In this document: positions 26,601 through 37,469 of the stretch, piece by piece
Position numbering within the stretch: position 1 is the stretch's first letter
Layout: the number at the start of each line of letters is the position of its first letter
Assembly: GCA_030268105.1 (NCBI GenBank)
Contig: BSDZ01000013.1
Span: 362,501 to 426,500 of the forward strand
Length of the DNA: 64,000 bases
Reading direction: 5' to 3'
Source: Volvox africanus
Taxonomy: Eukaryota; Chlorophyta; Chlorophyceae; Chlamydomonadales; Volvocaceae
Notes under the pieces: model-generated
What the model was told of the DNA's origin: nothing
The model's input: only the letters and a program-made list of their open reading frames with translations
The model's database searches: none
Translations under genes and position numbers: made by a program

Positions 26601-28639
26601 GGAGAGGGAGAGGGAGAGGGAGAGGGAGAGGGAGAGGGAGAGGGAGAGGGAGAGGGAGAGGGAGAGGGAGAGGAGGTGGGAGGGGACGAGAGAGGGGGTG
26701 AGGGAGGCCACATACGTGGTGCTAAGAGGCCAGGGAGGGGAGAAAGGGTGATTAGACAACTTGGCAGCGGATTATCCCCTCCGGAAGGATCTTTGGCTCA
26801 AGAAAACACGCACAAAGCTGTACGAACACTGTTTTGTGGCAATGTGCATGGTTTGAATAATCCATGTTCCAATCGTTCCTTCAACACACCTTCGTTTACA
26901 TCCAACCCCGCCCGCCGGCCCGCTCAGATCCCCCAATACACATACACACACTTAAAAGGACCTACCACCGAGCTGGACGCACACTTTCCCCGCAGCCGCA
27001 CGCCACCGCGGGTCGGAGTGCACATTACGGCAGCACTCAGCTGCGTCGTACGTACGACAGAGCTGTTGTTCGCGGACGCGGGGAAGATATCACCAAAAAC
27101 AATTGGAGGGAGCGGAAGACGTCTGGAAGAAGCGCAACCAATGTGTTCCAAAACCAGCTTTTAAAACATCGCAGCAAAAAACTAAAAAATATCCGTACTA
27201 AATAATTGGACGTGATAACATCTGAGTTTATATAATTGTCATGAAGAGCCCCAGATGTCAGGTGGAAACCAGTTCCCATGAAAGCCAAATTAACTAAAAC
27301 CATCCGTGTCGCGGTGCCATGGCCGGCTCCCTCGGCTCGTTATCCCCATGACTCCTAAATGTTGAAGTCGCTAGTTACCGCGACAAGGGCAATTACTATT
27401 CCCGTACGATAGACGATAAACCCGTATTCCATTGTCGTACGCCGTACCTGGTCCGACATTTCATCTATGAGTGCCACCACCTCAACCCCGTCTTCGGGTG
27501 CGGTGTCCAGCACTTCCGCCAGCAGCATGTCACATCTGGCCGGGGGAATCAAAGCATATAAACACATGTACATATTATATATATATATATATATAAAGAG
27601 AGAGAGAGAGGGCCTGAGTGACCGTGCGAACCAGCAAGCAGCCAACATTCTGAAAAGATATTCAAATCGAGATTTGGCGGTGACGAAAAATGTCGTAGCG
27701 GGTCCGTGAGGGGTCCTGTGAAGCTGTGCCGGGTTTGGCAGTTGGGACGGTAGAAGGCCTCGGGGGAAAGAGACCGGGGGACTGGTGTTGTTGGATTGGA
27801 AAGCGGAGGTTCGGTCGTACTGCATATGGTTCAGGTATAACTATATGCACAGATCCATCTGGCGCTTCGATGTAAGGCGGGCCGCAGCAGTCAGGGGGAA
27901 GGGGGGGAGAGGGGCGTAGAAAGGTCAGCCGGTTGCAAGAAAGGCAACGACCCACATACAGCATTTTCCTACCTATCTACCCGACTTCATCCCATAGGCA
28001 TACCCTGCCAACCACGTACTGTCCGGGCTAATTAGGTCTGACAGGCCAGTCAGACGTAATTAGGCTTAATCAGAGACTTGATTAGCCCTTAATTAGCCCG
28101 GGCAATCGTTGGCAGGGATATATAGACGCGTGAACAGGCAGGCTAAATGGCTCCAAGAACGTACGGCTCAAGTCAGAGCCGCGTTCAATTCACGTACAAA
28201 CACATGTTCACAAGCATGCGTGCGCCTGTACGGCAACTGCGCCTTCTCGCGGCTCCAAAGGTACAAAGTTCGCAGACATGTACCCCTTCATCGCATTTAC
28301 GTGGCTCTAATCTCCCCAAAGCAAACAACATACACGACGCCGCATGCTGCAAAACAATAGTACCCCACACCTGTCCTCCGTTTCATCAGCCAGCCGCTGC
28401 CAGTCCTCAAGCCGTGCCAATTCCGGACGACCAAATAGGCCCACGGCTCCGGACGATGCTGCGGATTCGCCACCATACCCAAAAGCTGAGGCCCACCTGA
28501 TGAGGCTACGGAATAGAGGCTTAGTTTCTGAGCAGCCCTGAATAACTGAAGTGGTCAGGATAGTAGTCCTGAAAGACTTTGCAACATGTCGGCTGCATCG
28601 TTGACCCACAAAGAAGAAGGCCGACCACACGGGGATCAT
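20604..28639 (-). CDS. MIP: Mitochondrial intermediate peptidase (M3 metallopeptidase)
   Basis: Zinc oligopeptidase that trims octapeptides from imported mitochondrial precursors. 15 exons: 28639-28371, 27535-27448, 27062-26966, 26354-26245, 26034-25957, 25579-25484, 25243-25127, 24979-24890, 24676-24551, 24230-23911, 23560-23311, 22756-22608, 22426-22237, 21501-21327, 20953-20604; about 834 residues. The ATG at 28639 is the first in the open frame. The N-terminus is rich in R, S and T with few acidic residues, as expected of a mitochondrial presequence, and is followed by the MIP-typical GLFGRPEL. The zinc site is HELGH at about residues 524-528, with the third ligand E in [13 protein letters not shown] about 23 residues later. 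[12 protein letters not shown] matches the family's C-terminal YGxxYYSY block. The join after GTRC (exon 11/12) keeps phase but lacks about two residues relative to animal relatives. That may be a real gap, a 6-base micro-exon or a different donor. Confidence 0.95.
21636..22194. repeat. Two-variant 8-bp minisatellite in MIP intron
   Basis: About 560 bp of 8-base units alternate between GGGGAAGA and GGGGGAGA in an irregular order. The array lies in the intron between exons 22426-22237 and 21501-21327. In the sense of the gene the array is pure pyrimidine. Long frames across it on both strands are repeat artefacts. Confidence 0.95.
24297..24449 (+). pseudogene. Fragment of an IS630/Tc1-like transposase inside an MIP intron
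   Basis: On the plus strand, antisense to MIP and wholly inside the intron between exons 24676-24551 and 24230-23911, an open stretch of about 50 codons ends at TGA (24447-24449). It contains [14 protein letters not shown], resembling the second catalytic-Asp block (xYxDExG) of IS630/Tc1-family DDE transposases. The reading starts without ATG and the third catalytic acid is absent, so this is a fragment. Codons are AT-rich (ATA, TTT, GAA, AAA), unlike neighbouring algal exons. The family call is from motif memory; only a homology search would prove it. Confidence 0.5.
26370..26672. repeat. (GTAGAG)n/(GGAGAG)n array in MIP intron
   Basis: Several GTAGAG units are followed by about 38 GGAGAG units. 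They lie in the intron between MIP exons 27062-26966 and 26354-26245. The sense strand of the gene is almost pure pyrimidine here. The Glu/Gly frame across it is not a gene. Confidence 0.95.
27571..27611. repeat. TA then GA dinucleotide microsatellite in MIP intron 1
   Basis: A run of AT repeats passes straight into a run of GA repeats, close to the acceptor of exon 2 (27535). Confidence 0.8.
28003..28117. mobile_element. MITE-like element with terminal inverted repeats in MIP intron 1
   Basis: The ends are CCCTGCCAAC and GTTGGCAGGG. Their inverted similarity continues inward through CCGGGCTAATTAGG against CCTTAATTAGCCCGGG. The total is about 115 bp, and an inner palindrome (GTCTGAC...GTCAGAC) sits in the left half. 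ATA flanks both sides and may be a short target-site duplication. There is no coding capacity, as expected for a non-autonomous element. Confidence 0.65.
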
Positions 28640-30836
28640 GTAGATAGCAACAGCCGTGGAGATGAAATGGTTTGGGGAACAAAGGTGTAGAGCGGAATGC
28701 GCTGTCGGTCGCGACAATTATAGCCGAACATAGGGCACGATTTTCAGGCCCCTCTATAATATTAACTAAGACAAATACTCAATTAAATGTAAATTGCATG
28801 TGTGATGTAGAGCTGCGACAATGGTCCAGAACAGACCTAAGGAAACAGACTGAGATGATGGTAGGCTGTGACGATAAATCGTTATATTAGGTCGGAATAA
28901 ATTGAATAATACTTCAGTTTAAGAGCATTCCTAATATTACGAAGATGCCCCAATGCCGAGTACCACACTGGGTAGTAACGGTATGCGTGATATTTCGGTT
29001 GTACGGGAAATCACTTTTAAATTTGGGCTCCTCGTCATGAGTATGCTGCCGTCAAAGGAAATGCCCTCTGTGAAATCTCTCTCATGAACGTTATCTCGTT
29101 TCAGTCGTGAAACAGGTCAAGCGCGACAAGCCAAAATGTCTTTTCCCACACAGCTACTACAACGCCGGTGGGACGTTCTGGCCATGCATTGCCGAGAACC
29201 TTGAGAGCAGCAACCTGCATACCAGTCCGTACCACGCCGTACAGACTTGCTAGGAGCATGATCTCTGCTAGCCGATGCAGACCCAGCTGCTAAGACGCAA
29301 ATGGACGGGAAGCTGCACTTCCCTTTCAGCTCGGAGTAGGAGATACCGTTCAGCATGTAATGCCATTTCGCCATCCCGGGGTTTCCGGGGGCTTGACCCC
29401 TAGTTCTTTCTCAGCCAGGGATTCAGCCAGCAGCAGCACAGTAGGAGGCACAAGCAGCCGTACATTCAGCTCCATATCTGTCCTTCAACTTATTTCGTCT
29501 CCTAGCTGTTCGGTGCCTCTCTTGTCATCCGGGGGCTATCGCTGCCTTCAAGGTGGTATATATCAGGCTGTCAATCAGGCCAAAGGTCAGACTGTGGTGT
29601 TCGGATCATCACTATAAAGTCGTCATGCATATATATGTACGTGTGCGTGTTGTACTGCTAGAGGTTCGTCTTATCTTTTTCTCGCGCAGGGCAATGTAAC
29701 AAGCGCAGGTACGGCGCTCTGTCCCCTCCAAATTAAACCAAACACGGCGGTGAGGAGAGGTGCAGAGCTGCACAATGTCGGTTTTAAAATTGTCGTACAG
29801 TTACGTGAACAGCGCTGGATTGAAGGAGTTGCTAAACTTCCGACTTCCGACCCGATCATCGTGGGTCAACGGGGGAGGGGGACACAGCGAAACGGTTTTT
29901 ATCGACATATAACGAGTCGAGGGCAGTACGGCAATCACAGGGAAACCACTGCATGCAGTGATTTCCCTGAACGTTTGCCTCATCTGCCTGCATGAACGTC
30001 ATCCTCATCCATCCTCATCATCATCATCATCACCATCATCACCATCATCATGCATCCTCCTCCATTCTCATCCTCACCACCACGACGTGGGAACCTATGC
30101 TGCCTCCAACGAGGACCTCCAATATTCTGAAAATGGCATCCAACTGAAGGAGTTACCAAACCCCGTGGAACCATACTACTAAGCAATATGCACGCATTAT
30201 TGAGATGCAACGAACTACGACGACCTATGCAAAACAAACCTATCCTCACCCGCCGCCAATTCTCCCCCCGTCCACACGTCCTCCTAACGACCGACCAAAC
30301 ACACACAGGGACTCAAAACCCCAAACAGCTAGCTGCCTTCCATTAACCTTCTCCGTACCGTGCCACCGTGGGCTTTATGTGTCGTGGTGGTGGGTCGATC
30401 CCAACGAAATGATAACCGAAGTCGTTGATGACACAGTTACAGTTCATTAAACCTCAACTGGATTCGTCAAGATTTCCCGTACCATCCGTGCAACCTATCC
30501 GTGCAATCCGTCCACAACTTGCCGTTCAACCGCCAACTTCATCATTACCACCACCACCGTCGTGGATGACCTACGAGCTTGCACACACCTGCCCCCACTG
30601 GTTGCGGGCCGCCCAACCGCCCAACCTCCCAACTTGCCAACCCCCAACTGCCCTATCGACGGGTTAGTGACCTTTCCAGTGACCAGGAAGTGAATGCGGC
30701 GAAGTCGCTGCGACTAACAAGAACTGGGAGTTATTCGAAGCCTTCTCACTAAGCTTCCCTCCTTAGGACTACGGATCATCTTCTGCACACCAACTGCTCC
30801 TAATGCCCCCGTCCTGGCCCCCCTCCCGTCCTCGAC
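28640..30836. other. Intergenic region between MIP and the SLC44-like gene; no supported gene
   Basis: This contains the presumed MIP promoter (right of 28639) and the 3' UTR of the transporter gene. A TGTAA on the minus strand at 30441-30437 lies about 400 bases past the transporter stop and is a candidate algal polyadenylation signal. Frames such as the one at 29117-29374 resemble nothing I recognise. A CAT/CATCAC microsatellite lies at 30000-30050. Confidence 0.5.
29930..29979. repeat. 50-bp near-perfect palindrome
   Basis: The left arm GGCAATCACAGGGAAACCAC runs into TGCATGCA and is mirrored by GTGATTTCCCTGAACGTTTG closing with CC. There are only a few mismatches and no loop. It could extrude as a cruciform or be a remnant of an inverted-repeat element. 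Confidence 0.65.
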
Positions 30837-33800
30837 TCACACCCGCGCCACGGAACCTGGCACCGGGGCGATCTGCTGCTCTGGCGGAGCGCCGTACACC
30901 AGTCCTCCATCGGGCTGCTGTACGACAGCCCCAACTGAAGGCAGCTTGGACATGATGTCGTAGATAGCTGGAGAGGACGTCTGCGTGTGCGTATGTGTAT
31001 GCGGGTGTGTATTTTGGGCAGGGCGGGGGAATCGGGTGGCTAATGGTGGGAAATCGGGCGAGGAAGATGATCTTGCGCTAACAAATCTATGAAATGCACG
31101 AAAACACAAAACTGACTTACACATGTGATGAGGCTCGAACCCGGCCAAGAGGGACTCTCGAGGAGCAGCTCACAACGGTCAAACATCAGGACCCAATTCC
31201 AGTCAGATCTTACAAATCGTACAAATATAAGGATTTTCTTCACATTTTCATCATAACTTTTCATCTACCTGTCCCCTTCCCATGTCCCTCCCTCTCTTGT
31301 CTCCCGGCAGGTGGAGGGTCCCTTCAACTGACCCATGGGTCACCTCGTCACCACCACTCACCTGACCCAGATCGCGGTCCATAGCGAAGCATACGAACAG
31401 CGCATCAATTACATTGAGCAGCAGCGAGGCGAGGAAGGACAGCACCGCCCACCCAGACAGGAAGGCCAGTACGGCGGTGATGAGGGTCATTGTATTCGCC
31501 CGTTCGGGAGACGCGACAGCCATGAGACTCCATGTGGTGACGTAGCTGATCTTGTAGGCGAGGAAGCCCCAGGCAACGGCGAGGAAGAGGGAGGAAGTCT
31601 GCAGGACCAGCGGCGGCAGCCACCTGGTGGCGGGAGCAGGGGTGGAGCGGCGTGGTGGTCAAGACGGTTAGGGCGGGGGGCAGATGCAGGGGGGGGGAGG
31701 CGAATAAAACGAATCGGGGGGGGGGTGTAAACGTGCCAAACGGCTAGCCCTTCAATACAATCTGAAATGCAATTCTAGGCATTTTCTAAATAACTTAATG
31801 ACAAAACGTACTTGACAAAAATGATAATGTTAAATTTCATCTCAATTTGCTGAAATGTTTTAGGAAAGATCCGAGATCTGAAGATTCAATACCACCAAAG
31901 TGTGACTCACCAAACTCCAAACGCATCCATGAAGTTCCGTTTGAGCAGCGCCACAACGTTGCGGCCCGCAGCAAGGAACCCCTCCCCTGTGATTGCGGCG
32001 CGGACCGTCGCGAACTGCGTCACGAACTCAACCAGTGTCAGCAGCATCGAGAGACACGCGGCCAGACACGCCGCAAACAGGTTCGTGGTGCTGTCCCGAC
32101 GGAGCTTCTTCAGTATCTGCATCACATCGTAAGGCGGGGAGCGGGAACCGTCGGAAGCATCATCCGTCAGGCGGTTGACTGTTGACAGTTGGAACAAAAA
32201 CAACACCGTAGAATCGGGGAATTACACGCCTGCGTGCCAGTGCGTGTGTATGTGTGTACGAACGAATGAATGTGTAATTATGTATGTGTTGGGGAGCAGA
32301 AAGCGAAAATACACAAAACCTAACACTGCTCGCGTGGGATAGACTGTGAGGAAGAACCATTAGTAGCAGTTGGGGGGCGGAGGATTCTTCGGGGTACGCC
32401 TCACAGGGGTGATTACTCCAACAATGCATGAGGACACAATCCACATCCATCGGTCAATTTCCCGATGCCGCGTTGCATAACGATTGTGAGTTTGACCAGG
32501 ACAGGTATGAACTAACGAATTATCTTAACTAGAACAACTAAGCGTATGAAAATATACTACGCGGTAAGTAAAAGTTGTGCTAAAAACGAGGCTCTTGCTT
32601 ACTCGGCGCACGATTGACACGAGTGTGAGTACGGCGCTGCCCGCGCACAGCGACCCAAGGGACGGTCCTAGGGCGAAGCGAAGTGAGGTCAGTGTACGGC
32701 TGCGGTTGCGGCCTTGGTCATCAGTTGATGATGTGGGCTGGAAGTACCATTGCGCGACGGTGCCCGCCACCGTGAACATCTTGACCTGGAAGACCAGGAA
32801 CATGCTCCAGAGCATTGCGATGACGACGACAACGAGGTAGGCATTGACCCAGGACTCAACCTAGCGCCCGGAGAGGAGGTGGAGGTGGAGGTGGAGGAGG
32901 AGGAGGAGGAGGGGGAACAGATGACGGATATTCGGACATGACTATGAGGCCAAGATAAGCGGAAAGACTGCTTGTGTGTATGTTAGTGTGTATCTGTCTG
33001 TGTGTGATAGATATGCACACAGAAACACACGCAGAAATATACATACACACACTGTCAATGAAGACTGTCTACCTGCCACTCGCAGCAGTCCACGGAGGCC
33101 CCATCCGAGTTCACGCACTCGTCAGCCACGGATGCTCTGCCGTGATCCATCCGGTCACTGTTGTACACGAGAGTGCCGTTTTGTATCGCTCCAACAATCG
33201 CCATCAGCAACGGTATCTCCAGCAAGGCTGAAAGGCCCAGCTGGAGCCCCAGAGCCGTGGGCACCAGCTCCGGGTTGGCCTCCAAACCTTGTCCGGAGAG
33301 GCCCAGAAGGTGCGTCACAAGCTCGATCTGGTTTTGTTTGTTGGAATAAACGAGGCAGGGAGAGAGAGGAAGACAGGGGAAAGACGAGTAAACGAAACAT
33401 GATATTTCTGTAGACGCGGGAGAGGAGAGAGAGGGAGAGAGGGAGAGGGAGAGGGAGTCAACGTCCTCAAGCGCTCCGAACGTGGTATGATGGTAGCATC
33501 ATACCATCCCACAGCGTCCATTTCGTCCTTTTATTCTTTTACACGTCCCTCCCTCCTCCTCTCCCCTCCTCCCGCACCCCTACCTCACCCCTACTTCGTC
33601 ATATCTGCGCACCTGCTCCCTCAGTCGCCAAAACAGCAACACTAACATGCCCGCCAGGAAAAGAGAGATTATGCCGAACGCCCAGAAAGATCCAATCAGC
33701 GCCGCCAAACCCAACAAGGTAGGGACCGCCACCTGTTGACGTGGGATGGATACAGAGGGAGATTAGGGTGGTTGGCTCTCCAACCAGCAAATGAATCCAA

Positions 33801-35200
33801 GATTGGCTCATGACCCCCATGACCGGACATCAGACCACGTATCTCCGTTCCGGGAGTCAGCTGCTCGTACTTGCACTCCTATACACGCATTCAAATTTTC
33901 GCCTGTTTCGGACTCTTGAATCTCCCGACTTTGGAAAGATCAATCCATCAGTCACGCAGGGGTGTGCACAATCTCAACCTCCCTCCCGGAGCTCCTCCGC
34001 ACCTGCAGAGCTATTGCCGCTGCCACCAGGACCGCGGGCTTAACCTTGGCCAGCCACAGGAACAGCAACCCCACCAGGACCGAGCCTGAGCGGGTTCCCA
34101 CCACGGGCCGGGCATAACATGATAGGGAGAAGTCAAAAAAATCGAATGGGGGGAGATGGAGGGGAAGCAAATGCATAAATGAGGGGAAAAACGCCTGACT
34201 GGGGGGCGGAGGGGGAAAAAGGGGAGAAGAGAAGTGAAGAAACCTGTACGACGGCGTCCGCCGCAGCTCTGAGGAATATCGCCTCTCTAACAGACGTTTT
34301 AGTGGCCAAGCCGTGGTTGTAGGTGAGGGAGTGCGACGTAGAAACTCTAGGAGAGCACTCTCGGCACCGCCTTCTGCTCCCCGAAGTGTCAGTCGGTGAA
34401 TCGTCTGATCCCCAGTGCGACTCCGTCGTCTTTAGCTCAAACCCAGTGCCCTTTCTGTTTGCACTAACCTCCCAGGCTCGCTGCCACCCAGGCGCAGAAG
34501 GCTGGAGCCATGTTGAACGGAGAGGGCGTGTCTGGGCCCTGCTGCAGAAGCCGCCGCGCGGAGTGGGTGGTGGCCGTAATGGGACATATGGCTGGTTCCT
34601 TGATACCTTGAGAGGTCAGCTCGTCGAAGCGAGTGTTCCTGGCCGAGCATGGCGGGACACAGCAGGACAGAGCGAACCCCGTTTTCTCTATGAAAATACA
34701 AAACGATTCACAGAACCTACAGTACGTTCAATAAAAGAAATATTGATAACGTAGACACCTTTCCTTCCCTTGGTCCAACTCTTGGATCAGCGTCCTGCGT
34801 AGCTACTCGCATGTGGCCCAGGTAAATAAAACTAAGCCCCTTCATTCAATCTTGCGCACTAAGACATTTCACATGATATCGGGTCCGCCCGGAATAGCTT
34901 TCCCACGCTGAGGAGAGATTTCCGAAAAGAAAACGTTAAGGACGGACTGTTGCCAGACATGGCAAATATATTATGCGCACATCCAATCTGAGTTGCATGG
35001 CTTTACCTATGAATGAAAGAGAAAACGCCTCCAACCAGTGCTGTGGCGAGAATGACAAGGTAGGCAACCAGCCATCCAACATCGCGGCGGGGCCGATCCC
35101 TCATCTCAAACAAACTTGATCCATTACCAAGCAGCGGCTGTTGCGGTCCGGGTGCAGTCCCATCCCCGACGTCTTCCTGGGATGACGACCCTATCGCCAT
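30837..35200 (-). CDS. Choline transporter-like (SLC44/CTL) membrane protein
   Basis: Multi-pass membrane protein of the CTL family. Homologues move choline or related solutes; the substrate here is not shown. Exons found: 35200-35007, 34638-34469, 34404-34244, 34085-34003, 33732-33613, 33327-33073, 32860-32603, 32116-31911, 31623-31362, 30967-30837; about 610 residues. The N-terminal hydrophilic tail leads into the membrane segment WLVAYLVILATALVGGVFSF. Family blocks are FTVAGTVAQWYF, FALGPSLGSLC, ATVRAAITGEGF, NFMDAFGVWWLPP and IDALFVCFAMDRD, the last also usual near the CTL C-terminus. The ATG at 35200 opens the frame. Joins 34244/34085 and 31362/30967 are out of phase as drawn, so a micro-exon or another donor is missing at each. 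The other joins keep phase. Confidence 0.9.
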
Positions 35201-35496
35201 TGTGGTTGAAAACGTAAATGATTGCTTTGTAAGATGTCAGAAAAAAATTTGTCTACTTATGGTAAAAATGCATATCTGAATTACTTTAGCAAACTGATCC
35301 CTCCGGGGTACGTCCGGTAGGTTTCGACGCCTTCCGTAATGTACATTTTCCGGGAGAATCCTTGGCCCCGTGACCTTAAGCCTGTGCACCTCTCTGTCTA
35401 CAATAGCGCCCGCACGATCCATATACGGTATGATCCCGAAACTTCGGACCATACGACCGTCTAGTAAAGTCCTTATAGCCAATTGCAACCCCGCCC

Positions 35497-35532
35497 GGAC
35501 TCCAGGACCCGGTGAACTGCCGTCCTGGAGTC
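35497..35532. repeat. Hairpin module 1 (core CCCGGTGAACTGC)
   Basis: GGACTCCAGGAC and GTCCTGGAGTC flank the core CCGGTGAACTGCC, making a hairpin. The core recurs inverted at 35911-35945 and in the same direction at about 36000-36036. Confidence 0.65.
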
Positions 35533-35910
35533 TATATCCAAAATTTCCAAAATCTCGGTATGGTAAACCGCCTTTATGAAATACTTAGGACTTCAGATTG
35601 AAATATTAAGATGTGAGCTCATAGAAAAAGAAACTGGTGTCAGATTCGACCTCAGTCATGGGGTGCCCAAGTATTCGTACCCAAGCGTTAGTTATAACAA
35701 TTTATAAAAATTTAAAAACATATCATGAAAGATGCTGAGTTAAGGTGGTGTACAAGATAGCGGGGAACGGAGAAAAAGTACGGAACTGCAAATGCAGCTA
35801 ACTACGACGCAGCTAACGGACAGATTGTCATCTCTAAATATCTAAAAGATTATAGTTATAATGGGGTAAAAACGATTTACAGGAGCGCTTTGGAGGCAAA
35901 ACTTTGTTTT

Positions 35911-35945
35911 GGACTCCAGGAGGCAGTTCACCGGGTCCAGGAGTC
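35911..35945. repeat. Hairpin module 2, inverted copy of module 1
   Basis: It begins GGACTCCAGGA, has the core GGCAGTTCACCGGG (reverse complement of the module 1 core) and ends GGAGTC. Confidence 0.65.
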
Positions 35946-35999
35946 TGAGCGAGTCTGGCGAGGAGTCTGTTGCTAGCTAAGGTTTTGGCACGCCGGGCT

Positions 36000-36036
36000 G
36001 GAGTCATCCACCCGGTGAACTGCAGCCTTGGAGTCC
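36000..36036. repeat. Hairpin module 3, direct copy of module 1
   Basis: The core ACCCGGTGAACTGCAG lies between GGAGTC and GGAGTCC, in the same orientation as module 1 and more diverged in the arms. Confidence 0.6.
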
Positions 36037-36849
36037 ACTCCGAAATGTTATTTGGTATATATGGCGGTAGATGTTTACATTGACAGTGGGAACAGTTGCG
36101 TTCAGGATCGGTCAAGGATTGGTGGTAAGTTTTATTACTTAGCCACGAGCATCAGTTTGTCGAGTCCGAATTACAGCGATTGACTCCATATGATGAAAAC
36201 TCGTTAAGGGATGTACACGGATTATATAACACTCGATTGTTAACTTAATTGTCTGGATGGCAACGGTTGCCTGGGAGAGCATGCCTACAATAGTCGAGGA
36301 GTGGCCCGAGGCGAGTGGCGACCGGAGACATCTGTAGCATTTTGTATTCGCCAAGCGAGGCCATTGGAGCAGCTTCTCGCAGCGACCGTTGTCCTTCCTC
36401 GATATATAAGCAAGAGTAGTTAGGGGCGGACCTGCCGTGGGAAGCGTGCTATAAAGATCCCGCTCAGGTTAATCCGAGCATTAACACCCTCTTAATAGGT
36501 CTAGGTCGATGTCACCACGAACGTGGAAAGCAGATCGACAGTCCCGTAAATTCGGTAGTCGGAAATGTTCAAGTGGAGACCTTGACAACAATTCATGTGG
36601 ACATGTGGCGTGTCCCTGTGCTCCTTAGTTTAGTTACTGGGCCATACTGCATGCCTGATCACAGGACATCACAGGTAGTCACACGTCCTCGTGTAAGATC
36701 CTCGTGTCCTCGTGATTTCTAGGTTAGGTTTTGGGATATAAAACTCGCATGGCTCTACTGTACTCGCACCTTTCCTCTGGCGGTAGACACGGTTACCCCT
36801 GTGCTGGTCAGCGCACCCAAATTGACTCTTTTTAGTACTCTTTTGAGGT

Positions 36850-37469
36850 TTGAAGCATTCGGAAGCTTTGGAGCATCACGGAACATCATCAAAATTATTA
36901 CTACTTGAACAGAGGAATGCTGGCCGACACCCGGGCCCTAAGATCCTTACCCATCGTTTGGCACTAATGTCGTCCCTGCCGGACCTGCCGCTGCCTCCAC
37001 AACAACGGCCACAACCGTATCTTCATAGGAATTCCAACCTGCGCAACCAACTGACTATCACTGTGAGAAGGTGCGGTGTGGTGGCCAATGGAATGGCCCC
37101 GAGGTTGTCTCCTCATCCTGACGCTGAACGTCACCACCAGGCTCCAACGTGGCCCTCTCGACGGAATCTGGAGGCGTCTGTTGTTGAGATTGCATCACAG
37201 GTGCTCATTTACCATTCTTGTGTCCCTGATTGTTTTGCCGGCTTCTGGGATGCCCTCCCGTGCCTGTGGCGGCTGCAATGGATAAAGAATACCCACAAGG
37301 AGACGTTCTTGAGGCTTTAGACGGATGGGACAGCAGGCTTCCCCATGCCTGGTGGCTGCTCACATCACCCGACATGGACCCCAAGGGCTTTGAGCTGTGT
37401 CACTGCTGCACAGGCCTTACGCTGCTGTATTGCGACCGATGTTATTACCTGTCTAATAATCGTAGATAA
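36850..37469 (+). CDS. Doubtful small gene with Cys-rich C-terminus
   Basis: I do not recognise this. A TATA-like GATATAAAA lies near 36735. Overlapping open frames run at 36850-37320, 37076-37285 and 37230-37469. The last reads from an in-frame ATG at 37278 to a stop at 37467 and ends in a Cys cluster (CHCC, then CDRC) that could bind zinc. TGTAA, the usual green-algal polyadenylation signal, follows at about 37475. The frames would need splicing to join, for example at the acceptor-like CATCACAG near 37200. No homologue is known to me, and it may be spurious. Confidence 0.25.

Noticed and set aside
26382..27164. 260-codon Glu/Gly frame on the plus strand
   Set aside because: Made by the GGAGAG array; antisense to the MIP gene and within its intron.
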